A DNA stretch of 40,109 bases, from NCBI GenBank assembly GCA_035539855.1, contig DATLHO010000152.1:1-40109 (forward strand), given 5' to 3'. The stretch comes from DATLHO01 sp035539855. Lineage in GTDB: Bacteria; Bacteroidota; Ignavibacteria; OLB7. The notes beneath the pieces were generated by a model. The model worked only from the letters and a program-made list of their open reading frames with translations. It ran no database searches and was not told where the DNA came from. A program made the position numbers and the translations under genes. Positions 19,466 to 28,800 of this stretch are shown piece after piece (the first letter of the stretch is position 1; every line of letters begins with the position of its first letter).

Positions 19466-20926
19466 ATGAGCCAGCCCGCAACGACGACGAGGTCCAGCGC
19501 GCAGCGCCCCTCCAGCGCCCCCCCGCCCGCGCCGCGGCGCGCCGGATCGCATACGCTCACGACATGGACGCCGGAAGAGCCGTCGTTCTGGACCACGCAG
19601 GGTAAGCGCATTGCCCAGCGCAACCTCTGGATCTCCGTCCCGGCGCTGCTGCTGGCGTTCGCGGTGTGGATGGTCTGGAGCGTCGTCGTCGTGAACCTGC
19701 CGGCGATCGGCTTCGAGTTCACGACGGGACAACTCTTCTGGCTCACCGCGATCCCGGGACTGGCCGGGGCCACGCTGCGGATCTTCTACTCCTTCCTCGT
19801 GCCGATCTTCGGCGGACGTAACTTCACGGTGCTCAGCACGGCATCGCTGCTGCTGCCGCTCGCGGGCATCGCGTGGGCAGTGCAGGATACCTCGCTCCCC
19901 TACGGCGTCTTCGTGGTGCTCGCGGCGCTCGCCGGATTCGGCGGCGGGAACTTCGCCTCGAGCATGTCGAACATCAGCTTCTTCTTCCCGAAGTCGAGGA
20001 AGGGACTGGCGCTCGGCATCAACGCGGGCCTCGGCAACCTCGGCGTCAGCGTCGTGCAGTTCACCGTCCCGCTGGTCATCGGCGCGAGCGTCTTCGGCGC
20101 GATCGGCGGCACGCCGCAGACGGCCGTCAAGGAGGGCGTCGCCTCGCAGCTCTGGCTGCAGAACGCTGCGCTCGTCTGGATCCCCGTCGTCGTGCTCGTC
20201 GTCATCGCCGCCTACTTCGGGATGAACAATCTCGAGACCGCCCGCAGCTCCTTCCGCGATCAGTCGATCATCTTCAAGCGCAAGCACACGTGGCTGATGA
20301 GCTGGCTCTACATCGGCACGTTCGGCTCGTTCATCGGCTACTCTGCCGCGTTCCCGATGCTCATCAAGACGCAGTTCCCGGAGGTCAACCCGCTGCAGTA
20401 CGCCTTCCTTGGACCGCTCGTCGGCGCGCTCATCCGTCCGGTCGGCGGCTGGCTCTCCGACAAGATCGGCGGCGCGAAGGTGACGTTCTGGAACTTCATG
20501 CTGATGATCGTCGGCGTCATCGGCGTGCTCTACTTCCTCGACAACAAGGCCGACGCCGGAGCCTTCACGGGCTTCCTCGCCTCGTTCCTCGTTCTGTTCT
20601 TCGCCACCGGCATCGGCAACGGCTCGACGTTCCGGATGATCCCCGTGATCTTCCGCACCGAGCGGCTGCGCGACGTCGCCGGCCATGACGAGGCGGCGGC
20701 CGCCGACGCGGTGCGCCAGGGCGAGAAGGAGTCCGCGGCCGTGCTCGGTTTCTCCTCGGCCATCGGCGCGTACGGCGCGTTCATCATCCCCCAGGCCTAC
20801 AGCCTGTCGATCGGCGCGACCGGAGGCGTCCAGGCGGCTCTCTACGGCTTCATCGGCTTTTACGCAAGCTGCGTACTCATGACCTGGTACTACTACTCGC
20901 GACGCAACGCACCCGTCCCCTGCTGA
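19466..20926 (+). CDS. narK: Nitrate/nitrite transporter of the NarK family, copy 1
   Basis: The 486-residue MFS protein has about twelve helices and the nitrate-porter signature GGGNFASSMSNISFFFPKSR followed by KGLALGINAGLGNLGVS. A second conserved region is GGWLSDKIGGAKVTFWNF. The first 60 residues are Pro/Arg/Ser-rich and soluble. NarK proteins bring nitrate into the cell and export nitrite, which a cytoplasm-facing NarG requires. I chose ATG 19466, preceded by AGGG at a suitable distance, over an upstream TTG at 19436. The gene has its own activator-type promoter and is followed after 37 bases by a second narK. Which copy is the nitrate/proton symporter and which the nitrate/nitrite antiporter cannot be read with certainty. 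Confidence 0.93.
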   Translation: MSQPATTTRSSAQRPSSAPPPAPRRAGSHTLTTWTPEEPSFWTTQGKRIAQRNLWISVPALLLAFAVWMVWSVVVVNLPAIGFEFTTGQLFWLTAIPGLAGATLRIFYSFLVPIFGGRNFTVLSTASLLLPLAGIAWAVQDTSLPYGVFVVLAALAGFGGGNFASSMSNISFFFPKSRKGLALGINAGLGNLGVSVVQFTVPLVIGASVFGAIGGTPQTAVKEGVASQLWLQNAALVWIPVVVLVVIAAYFGMNNLETARSSFRDQSIIFKRKHTWLMSWLYIGTFGSFIGYSAAFPMLIKTQFPEVNPLQYAFLGPLVGALIRPVGGWLSDKIGGAKVTFWNFMLMIVGVIGVLYFLDNKADAGAFTGFLASFLVLFFATGIGNGSTFRMIPVIFRTERLRDVAGHDEAAAADAVRQGEKESAAVLGFSSAIGAYGAFIIPQAYSLSIGATGGVQAALYGFIGFYASCVLMTWYYYSRRNAPVPC

Positions 20927-20963
20927 TCCGTCACGAGCGCCGAAGAGCAACACGAACCAATTC

Positions 20964-22409
20964 ATGACCGACATGCACAGTTCGAGCACGGCCACGCCGG
21001 GGAGCGTGGCAGCAGCGACAACGCCGAAGGGCTCCGCTCTCGTCGAGCCGCTCACTGGCGGCACAGCTCCGGGCGTCGCGCCCGAGGACAGCCCGCGCGA
21101 CCGCAACAGGATTCTCACGCTCTCGAGCCTGGCGTTCACGCTGATGTTCGCCGTGTGGCTGATGTTCGGCGTACTCGGCATTCCGATCCGCAAGGAGTTC
21201 GGGCTGACCGACATCGAGCTGAGCTGGCTCGCGGCCGCGGCGATCCTCAACGGCTCGCTCTGGCGCCTGGCGTTCGGCATCATCACCGATCGCTTCGGCG
21301 GGCGCATCGTCTTCACGCTCCTTCTGCTGTTCACGGCGATCCCGACGTTCCTGATCACGACGGCGGGCTCGTTCACCGAGCTCATCGTCTACGGGTTCCT
21401 GCTCGGCATGGCGGGCAACTCGTTCAACGTCGGCATCTCGTGGAACTCCGCCTGGTTCCCGAAGAACCGCCAGGGCTTCGCCCTCGGCGTGCTCGGCGCC
21501 GGCAACGTGGGCGCGTCGGTGACGAAGCTGATCGGACCGGCGCTGATCGCGCTCGTTCCCGCGGCGGGAATCATGGGCGGCCTGGTGCCGGGCGGATGGC
21601 GGTTCGTGCCGATGCTCTACACCGTGCTGCTGATCATCATGGCCGCGGCCGTGTGGTTCCTCGCGCCGAAGCACGACCACACGCCGGCGCGCGGACGGTC
21701 GATCGGTAACCTGCTCGCGCCTCTGAAGTGCATGCGCGTCTGGCGCTTCAGCCTGTACTACGTCGTCGTCTTCGGCGCCTACGTCGCGCTCGCAGCGTGG
21801 CTGCCGAAGTACTACGTCGACGTCTACGGCCTGCCGCTCGGCGAGGCCGCGCTGCTGACCGCGCTGTTCATCTTCCCTGCGAGCCTTCTGCGCCCGCTCG
21901 GTGGCTGGCTCAGCGACCGCTACGGCGCGCGTCGCGTGATGTACGCGGTCTTCTCGGTGATGACGGTTGCATTGATACTGCTGGCGGCGCCGAGCGGACA
22001 CATCGTGCTGCAGGTCCCCGAGTCCGTCGCGAGCGACGGCACGCGCGAGGTCATGCACTTCGCGATGGGACCCATCCCCTTCACGTTCCTCGTCTTCCTG
22101 CTCGGCGTCGGCATGGGTGTCGGCAAGGCAGCGGTCTACAAGCACATCCCCGAATACTTCCCGAAGGACGTTGGCGCCGTCGGCGGACTCGTCGGCATGA
22201 TCGGCGCGCTCGGCGGCTTCGCGCTGCCTCCGCTGTTCGCGTACCTCTACCAGTGGAGCGGTCTGCCGCAGTCGACGTTCGCAGTGTTGCTGCTGGTCAC
22301 CGGCGCAAGCTTCGCGTGGATGCACCTGACGATCCTGCGCATGTCGCGCGCGGCGGCACCGGCGATCCGCGACGACATCGAGCATCGCACGAGCCGCGCG
22401 ACGGCATAG
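20964..22409 (+). CDS. narK: Nitrate/nitrite transporter of the NarK family, copy 2
   Basis: The 481-residue MFS protein has about twelve helices, clearly different in sequence from its neighbour. The nitrate-porter signatures are GMAGNSFNVGISWNSAWFPK with NRQGFALGVLGAGNVGAS, and VGKAAVYKHIPEYFPKDVGA in the second half. A soluble N-terminal extension of about 50 residues is Ser/Thr/Pro-rich. Paired narK genes of two types occur beside nar operons in Thermus and some proteobacteria, where one type favours nitrate uptake and the other nitrate/nitrite exchange. Cotranscription with copy 1 is likely given the 37-base gap. A bidirectional terminator follows. Confidence 0.93.
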   Translation: MTDMHSSSTATPGSVAAATTPKGSALVEPLTGGTAPGVAPEDSPRDRNRILTLSSLAFTLMFAVWLMFGVLGIPIRKEFGLTDIELSWLAAAAILNGSLWRLAFGIITDRFGGRIVFTLLLLFTAIPTFLITTAGSFTELIVYGFLLGMAGNSFNVGISWNSAWFPKNRQGFALGVLGAGNVGASVTKLIGPALIALVPAAGIMGGLVPGGWRFVPMLYTVLLIIMAAAVWFLAPKHDHTPARGRSIGNLLAPLKCMRVWRFSLYYVVVFGAYVALAAWLPKYYVDVYGLPLGEAALLTALFIFPASLLRPLGGWLSDRYGARRVMYAVFSVMTVALILLAAPSGHIVLQVPESVASDGTREVMHFAMGPIPFTFLVFLLGVGMGVGKAAVYKHIPEYFPKDVGAVGGLVGMIGALGGFALPPLFAYLYQWSGLPQSTFAVLLLVTGASFAWMHLTILRMSRAAAPAIRDDIEHRTSRATA

Positions 22410-22455
22410 CCGTTTCGATTCAAAGATGATCGAGCCTGAACGATCATCCTCCAAA

Positions 22456-22494
22456 GACGACGCCCGACCGAGCCATGCTCGATCGGGCGTTGTC
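22456..22494. terminator. Bidirectional intrinsic terminator after the second narK
   Basis: Arms 22456-22473 and 22477-22494 pair over 18 bases with two G-U wobbles around the loop CAT. Short A-runs and T-runs flank the stem. It sits between converging stops at 22409 and 22524 and so ends both the nitrate region and the minus-strand operon of the right half. Confidence 0.85.
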
Positions 22495-22523
22495 GTTTCG
22501 ATTCGGTGTTCGACCTCGGTCGC

Positions 22524-23381
22524 TCAGATGCCCGCCGAGAGCACTGAGGTGAGCTCTGCGTGATACCCCGGAATCGGGATCGTGAAGCCCTGGCCCTGGT
22601 AGTTGACCTGGATCACCTTGCCCTCGCGGTGCTCCTTGACGATGGTGCCCAGCGCCGGCACGACCCAGACGGTCCGCAGGATCGTCGAGGATGCGACCTC
22701 GATCGGCGGAGGGAACGTGGTGCCGAACAGCGCAGTGACGCTGAGGTGCAGGTGATGCGTCGACTTCGTCGCCGCGTACGTCGCGCCGCCGATGGTCACG
22801 TTCTCGACCGACGAGGCGACGGCGCTGTCGACGATCGCGAGCTTGAAGCCGGTGATCAGCGGGATGTTGAACGTGTTCGGGACCGTGTCCGAGAGCTCGT
22901 TGCCGCGCCAGATGCCGGTGGTCGAATTCAGACGTGCCTCCTGCTGCCACTTGCTGCCGAAGTCGAGACCCCCGAGGAACGGCACTTCGCTGACGATGCT
23001 GACCTCGTTCGCCTCGGTGATGAGCGACGAGAAGCGATAGACGTCGTTGGTGCCCGACTGCTGATGGATCAGCACGCTGTCGGTCACGTTGACGAAGCCG
23101 CCGGCGGTGGTGAACAGGCTGTCGACGTAGACGGCGACGCCGGTGCGTCCCTCGACGGAGGCATTCGTGTTGACGAGCGTCCACGTGCGGCGCCGGGCGC
23201 TGGTGTCGCGGCGCGCGTCGGTGGCCGGCTCGGTCTGGTAGCTCTCGTACTGATAGCGAGCGCCCTGGCGATACGTCATCGTCGTCGACGGCGGCGTATC
23301 GGGCGGTGTCGTCGCGGTGTCGGTGCAGGCCGCCAGCGTCAGTGCCGCAAGCAGGGCCGTGCCGAGCGTCATACGATTCAT
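22524..23381 (-). CDS. Secreted lipoprotein of unknown function
   Basis: The 285-residue protein begins MNRMTLGTALLAALTLAACT, a lipoprotein signal with lipobox LAAC, so the mature chain is lipid-anchored at Cys19. A short Thr/Pro-rich linker follows. The remainder alternates short beta-type stretches (YRQGARYQYESYQTE, VDSLFTTAGGFVNVTDSVL, IYRTV-like strands) and looks like an all-beta domain. I do not recognise a family. GAGAG before the ATG at 23381 supports the start. It is the last minus-strand gene of the right-hand set but is separated from the outer-membrane barrel gene by 388 bases containing a long hairpin, so it may be its own unit. Confidence 0.72.
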   Translation of the reverse strand: MNRMTLGTALLAALTLAACTDTATTPPDTPPSTTMTYRQGARYQYESYQTEPATDARRDTSARRRTWTLVNTNASVEGRTGVAVYVDSLFTTAGGFVNVTDSVLIHQQSGTNDVYRFSSLITEANEVSIVSEVPFLGGLDFGSKWQQEARLNSTTGIWRGNELSDTVPNTFNIPLITGFKLAIVDSAVASSVENVTIGGATYAATKSTHHLHLSVTALFGTTFPPPIEVASSTILRTVWVVPALGTIVKEHREGKVIQVNYQGQGFTIPIPGYHAELTSVLSAGI

Positions 23382-23570
23382 GGATCTCTCGTGTATTGTT
23401 GAACGGTTTGGCGTTCGCCGCGGCGCGCCAGAGACGGTCGGACCTGTTGACCGTCGCAAGGGTTTAGCCCCTGCGAAATGGGTGCCACGATGGTGCGAGA
23501 AATGACACGCGAGGGTGGTGGGCGTAACAACGAGGGGGAAACGTACTGCCCTCCCCGGGGCGGGCGAATC

Positions 23571-23710
23571 CTGTCATTCCCGAAGGGAACCTCTCTTACG
23601 GCGCGACGGCCGCATGTGGGGCGGTGGGGTTGTGCGATGGCCTCGGGAAAGCCCCCATCGCCACATGCGGCGATGCGCACCCTAAGAAAGGTCCCCTTCG
23701 GGGATGACAG
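23571..23710. repeat. Long nested inverted-repeat element A
   Basis: Outer arms (23571-23592 and 23689-23710) match in 20 of 22 positions, with terminal CTGTCAT and ATGACAG. Inside them GCCGCATGTGG (23609-23619) pairs perfectly with CCACATGCGGC (23661-23671), and GCGATGG (23634-23640) with CCATCGC (23655-23661). No open frame of note crosses it. It resembles a non-autonomous intergenic hairpin element (REP/MITE-like). It lies in the 388-base gap between the lipoprotein and barrel genes. Confidence 0.8.
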
Positions 23711-23729
23711 GAATGGGGAACCAGGGATT

Positions 23730-23761
23730 GAAGTAGAAGTAGTTGTAGTTGTAGTAGAAGA
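23730..23761. repeat. Degenerate trinucleotide/hexamer repeat after the barrel gene
   Basis: GAAGTA occurs twice, then GTTGTA twice, then GTAGAAGA. The tract is AT-richer than its surroundings and begins nine bases beyond the barrel gene's stop. Its position between that stop and the long hairpin suggests it belongs to the 3' end of the barrel message. Confidence 0.7.
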
Positions 23762-23769
23762 GTATCCCC

Positions 23770-25785
23770 CTACCACCGCGTCGACAGCGTCGTGCGCAGG
23801 ATGAACTCGTCGATCTTCTCGCTGACGAAAAAGCTGTTCGTATACGTGCTCTTCTCCGCGCGCACATCCAGCCACCCATACTCCCACAGCGCCACCGACG
23901 AGCCGACGAAGAAGCCGAAGCGGTTGTCGACGTCGCTCTGGGTCGAGACGGTCACGCCGAGCGAGCTCTCCCAGACGTCCCAGGCGACGAACGAGCCGCC
24001 GACGTCGAACGAGACGATGCTCGAGGTGCTGTCGTCGCCACTGGCGAGACTCGAGAAGCTCACGCCCGCGTTGAGCGTGAGCGGGATGCGGAAGATCGCC
24101 GTGTAGTTGAAGCCCAGCGTGCCGACGCCGTAGTCGGACTGCGCGATGTTCGTCTCGCTCTGCTGCAGCGAGTAGGTGACGTTCGCGGAGTTGGTCAGGT
24201 CGCCGGTACGGAATGAATACCCCGAGACCGCCGAGAACGTCGTCGTCGTGTTGTCGACCGCGCGCTCGCCGGCGAGGTCGTTCGTCTGGTGGTACGGCGC
24301 GAAGTTCAGCCGCAGGTACGGCATGCGCCGGAACGTCAGGCCGAGCCCGACGCCGTAGGCGGTGATCTCCGTCGTGCCCGGCTTCCAGTCGACGAGGTTG
24401 TCGCGATCGTGTCGGTAGAACGCCGAGAGCGCGATCTGCCGCTGGAGCAATCGCTGGTCGAAGCGCAGGTCGTAGCGTACCAGGTCGTTGCGCAGCGTCG
24501 GCGCGCCGAGCGACTGGTAGCCCGGTCCGATCATCCGGATCGCGCCCGTGAGCTTCGAGCCAATGTCGGTCACGTTGACGATCGCCCGCGCGGTGTACGC
24601 GTAGTCGATCGAGCTGGAGATCGTCGGGTCGACGATGTCGACGAGGAACTCCGGGATGTCGTCGTTCTTGAAGCCTGCGGTCGTGACGTCGTTGTTGACG
24701 ACCGAGCCGTTGATCTCGCCCTCGAGCCGGAACAGATCCTCCGCGAGCGACAGCGCAAGGTCGAGGCCGAGGATGAAGTTCGACTTCGGAGCGAACAGCC
24801 CGCCGAGCGAATCGGCCTGCACGCTGTCGATTGGGATCTCGGCCTCGTCGTCGCGCGCCCACAGCGTCGTGAAGAACAGGTGCGTGCCGTCGTGGCGGCC
24901 GAATCCGAGACGCCCCGCATACAGCGTGCGCTCGTACGTCGGCGCGATGATCGTGTCGGCGATCTCCGGAACCTGCGGCAGCAGCGAGCGGCGAATCTCC
25001 TCTCCCGTGCGCGCGCGCTGCGAGCTGCCGCCGGCGAATGCGATGTAGAAGTTGCCCGGGTTGAACTCGATGTTCGCGCCGTTGACCGGCACGCTCGCCA
25101 GCGTCAGCGGCGTGTAGCGCGGATACGTCACCCCGAACTCGAGCGCGGGGAAGTTCAGGAAGAACTTCTCGGTCGCCGAGAGCACGCCCAATTCCTGCAG
25201 GGCGCCGGTCGCCTCGCTGATGCCGCGCTCGCGCAGTCCCTCGTACGTCGCGAGGTTCTTCAGTCGCTCGTAGTCGCGCAGGCCCTCCTCGCCGAGCCGC
25301 GTCAGCGAGTCGCGCACGTGCTCGACGCCCTCGATCGCCGCGACCGCGTTCATCTCGCGCAGCTCGCTCACCTTGTCGAGCGCGCGGCTGATGAGCGAGG
25401 ACTGGAGCTGGTCGAAGTCGAGTCCGAACGCCAGCGAGTTGATGCTCTGTCGTCGCTCGTTCTGCTCGGTCGACAGCAGCAGCATCGCCGAGAACGGGAC
25501 GTCGTACATCGACAGCGTCGGCGTCAGCTCGAAGCGCGCGTAGTCCTCCGGGATCTCCTGGAACAGCCCCTTGCGATCGGCGAGCTGGCCGACGAAGCGG
25601 CTCGTGCCGCTGAAGCGCCACGGCACCGTGCTCTCGCGTAACGGCAGCTCCGTCAGCGACGAGGTGTCAGCCGACATGCTCATCTCGTCGGCGGGACGTG
25701 TCGTGTCGCCGCCATCCTGCGCCGACGCCGGCAGTGCCATCAGTGCGATCGACACGGCGACGAGTCCAGCGATCCGGAAGTCCAT
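23770..25785 (-). CDS. Predicted outer-membrane beta-barrel protein of the giant-protein operon
   Basis: The product is about 671 residues. It has a signal peptide (MDFRIAGLVAVSIALMALPA, then SAQ), a region rich in Glu, Leu and Arg that is probably helical (roughly residues 120-210, VSELREMNAVAAIEGVEHVR), and then many alternating strands to the end. The C-terminus FILRTTLSTRW ends in an aromatic residue, the usual outer-membrane assembly signal. I do not recognise a named family; general style resembles large Bacteroidota/Chlorobiota barrels. An upstream ATG at 25812 lies four bases after the stop of the preceding gene and is the alternative start; neither start has a good ribosome-binding site. 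Close coupling to the giant genes suggests the barrel is their outer-membrane partner. Confidence 0.75.
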   Translation of the reverse strand: MDFRIAGLVAVSIALMALPASAQDGGDTTRPADEMSMSADTSSLTELPLRESTVPWRFSGTSRFVGQLADRKGLFQEIPEDYARFELTPTLSMYDVPFSAMLLLSTEQNERRQSINSLAFGLDFDQLQSSLISRALDKVSELREMNAVAAIEGVEHVRDSLTRLGEEGLRDYERLKNLATYEGLRERGISEATGALQELGVLSATEKFFLNFPALEFGVTYPRYTPLTLASVPVNGANIEFNPGNFYIAFAGGSSQRARTGEEIRRSLLPQVPEIADTIIAPTYERTLYAGRLGFGRHDGTHLFFTTLWARDDEAEIPIDSVQADSLGGLFAPKSNFILGLDLALSLAEDLFRLEGEINGSVVNNDVTTAGFKNDDIPEFLVDIVDPTISSSIDYAYTARAIVNVTDIGSKLTGAIRMIGPGYQSLGAPTLRNDLVRYDLRFDQRLLQRQIALSAFYRHDRDNLVDWKPGTTEITAYGVGLGLTFRRMPYLRLNFAPYHQTNDLAGERAVDNTTTTFSAVSGYSFRTGDLTNSANVTYSLQQSETNIAQSDYGVGTLGFNYTAIFRIPLTLNAGVSFSSLASGDDSTSSIVSFDVGGSFVAWDVWESSLGVTVSTQSDVDNRFGFFVGSSVALWEYGWLDVRAEKSTYTNSFFVSEKIDEFILRTTLSTRW

Positions 25786-25815
25786 GGTCGAGTGATCAGT
25801 AATGAAGGACATGCG

Positions 25816-28800
25816 TCAGATCTCGATCGCGTCGGCATAGACCAGACGCCGGGCCATCAGCCGTCCGTTCTCCACCGTGATCGCGTCGGGGTTGTTCGCG
25901 TCGGAGTCGAAATACTCCCATTCCTTGAACACGACGCGGTAGGTCTTCTCGCCGGCGCTGAGATCCTTCGGACCCGGCACCGTGCCACGGCCGCGCAGGC
26001 GGCGCGAGGGTCCGGGCAGCGGAAGCCGGCCGGTCCACAGCAGTTTGAGCTTGAACTCCTGCTCGACCGTCGGCGTGAGCTCCACCTCGTTCTTCGACAC
26101 GGGACGCCAGACCGCCTTCGGCCCGCCGGCTCCGTCGGTCTCCTCGAGCATCACGGTCATCCGCCGGCTGTAGCGCATGTTCTGCAGGATGTCCTGCTGC
26201 GACGTCGTCGCCTGGTTCATGCCGTAGACGCCGGAGACGAACACGTTGACGAGGTTCGCCGCCTCGTGCACGACCGACGCGGCGCGATCCGGTGTCAGCT
26301 GCACGAAGTCGGCGAGCACGATGCGCGACAGGTGCGCGTCGGGCACCGAGTTCGGCTGGAAGCGCGCCAGCGCCAGGCGGATGAACGGGAAGTACGAGGG
26401 TCCCGTGTCGACCTCGAGGTCGCAGTACCAGAGCTTGCGCACCTCGTCGTAGCCGGGCGTGTAGCCGACGACGTTGACCTTGGCTCCCTCGAGCTCGTCG
26501 ATCGTCAGCGCCGTGCCGCTGGCCTCGAACGACTTGAAGTGTCCGATCTGCACCTTCGAGTACGTCGGATACGACGCCCACGCGGGATCCATTCCCCACT
26601 GCGTCACGAACGGCACGAGAGGACTGTCGTCGGCGATCGCGCTGCCACCGCCGCCGCCCATCGTGATCGTCTTCGAGATCGCACCGGTGCCCTGCATCAC
26701 GACGCCGAGCAGCTCCTCGTCGCCGGAGGAATACCACGGCCGATCCATGTACACGCGCAGGCCGCCGCCGCAGCGACGGCTGACGATCTCGCTGCCCTCG
26801 GTCGCCTCCGGCCGCTGCCATCCGAACGTCGGGACGATGTAGAGGATCTTCGGCATCGCCGGCCGCGCCGAGTTGAGCACCTTCGTCGTGAAGGTCTTGC
26901 CCTCGCGCGTGATGTTCTTCGGATCGTTCCAGATCGACGACGGGAAGTACTCGCGGAAGCGCGACGTGCCCGTCAGGTAGTAGTCGATCTTGCGGTAGCG
27001 CGTGTCGCCGAACTCATGACGGTACTCGTCGACCGGCTTGCCGACCGGCGCGGGGATCGGGAGGTTGTTCGGCACCGTCGGCGGCAGGTCGAAGTGGTAC
27101 GCCTGGCCGGCGCCCTCGATCTGCTTCGGCGCGTCCTCGTTGAGCGGATCGGTCCACTCCGTCCACCGCCCCTTCACGTCGATCCGACCGGTGCTCGCCG
27201 TGTTGAGCTCGAACATGCCGTCGAACGTCGCGAAGGTCGCGCCGAGCTTCTTGTTGGATGAATACTTCAGGATCTTCGGCGCGCACAGCGGCTGCTGGAC
27301 CGCGTGGACGATGACGAGCTCGCGGAACGGCGTCGTCTGCCAGGCGAGCCCGGCCGCGCCGTACTTCGCGAACGCGTCGCGCTTCGCCGATCCCGTCAGC
27401 CACTTCCAGATGCCCATCGTCTCGAGATCCGACGGGTCCATGTAGCTGCTGTAGCGCAGCTTCAGCATCTCGGCCTTCCCGAGGTACACCGTCAGAACGC
27501 GACCCGTCGAATCCCATTCCGGCGGCTGCGTCGTGTTCGCGAACGTCTCGTCGCACTTCTCGGCCTCCATCGTGCCGGGCCGCTCCTTGATCACGAGCCG
27601 GAACGGCAGCCGGTCGGGCCACGTGCCGTCGAACGGAATCTTCAGCACGTTGTGCGACGTGTCGTTCGGGGAGAACGGTCCGAGCTCGACCTTCTCGGCG
27701 CCGCCGCCGATGGAGCCGTTGCCCTTGACGTCGCGCAGTCCGTCGATCGCGCAGCCGCGGGAGAACGGATCGGGCAGGTACGGAAGCAGCAGGGTCTCCT
27801 CGGTGTGGATCACGTACTGCCCCGGCGCCATCGGCTCGCCGCGCGTCCAGATCACCTCGTTCGGACTCGTCCGATCGCTCTCGCGCAGGATCTTGCGCTT
27901 GACGTCGCCGTTCTCCGGCGTCGCCGGCGTGTTGAGGATCTTCGAGCCGGTGACGATGTGCGGATTGCCGATGTCCGACGGGTTGACGATCGACACGTCG
28001 AGGAACGTTCCCTCCTCCTTGTGCGCGAGGTTGTACGCCTCCTGCACCTTCCCCTGCTTCAACAGCTCGTCGAACATGCCGTGCGTCTCGGCGGTGAGCT
28101 GCGAGACCTTCGGCGGAGCCAGCCAGCGATCGTTTACCGGCTTGAAGTCCGCGTTGAACGCCGCGAGCACACTCGTCGAGTAGGCCTCCGCGGTCTGGTC
28201 GTAGTTCGAGCGGATCACCATGTGCTCGGCCGACTCGCCCTCGCGGACCTTGTCGCGCAGCACGACGAACGGCTGCGCCACGGGCTCGAAGCGCGCGTAG
28301 CGGATCGCGTCGGAGACGAACTTCGCGTCCTTCGGAGCGTCGTCGAGGCGCGGCCCGTAGCCGCCGAGGTCGACCGTGCGCACGCGGATGCGGTAGCGCT
28401 CGCCGAAACGCAGCCGCGGCAGCGTCCTGGCAGTCGCGCGGAAGTTCGCCTCCATGTGCACGTGCGCGCCCTTGGCCGTGTTCTGCGTGTGATCGGGCTC
28501 CTCGGCGCGCTCGCCCGGACCGGGGTTCTCGTTGCGGATGATCGTCTTGCCGGGCCGCGGCGCGACGAGGCTCCAACCCTCCCATCGCAGCATCGACTCG
28601 TGCAGGTACATGTCGGGACCGCCGTTGAGATCCGACGTCGCGGCCGCGCCGTTGACGTAGCCCTCGTCGCTGAGCAGCAGCGGGTTCGGTCCGGTGTAGT
28701 TGCCCTCCGGCTTCGTCAACCGGTAGTACCCGTCGCGCGCCATGACGGTGTGCCACGTGCCGGCCGAGTCGAGGATGTCGACGCGATAGCCGCGCACGAG

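Noticed and set aside
14254..22409. A nitrite, NO or N2O reductase to complete denitrification or ammonification
   Set aside because: No NirS, NirK, NirB, NrfA, NorB or NosZ-like sequence is present in any frame I examined, so none is reported.
23382..23769. A small gene in the gap between the lipoprotein and barrel genes
   Set aside because: Frames across the gap cross the nested hairpin and a trinucleotide repeat and give low-complexity translations with no start signal.
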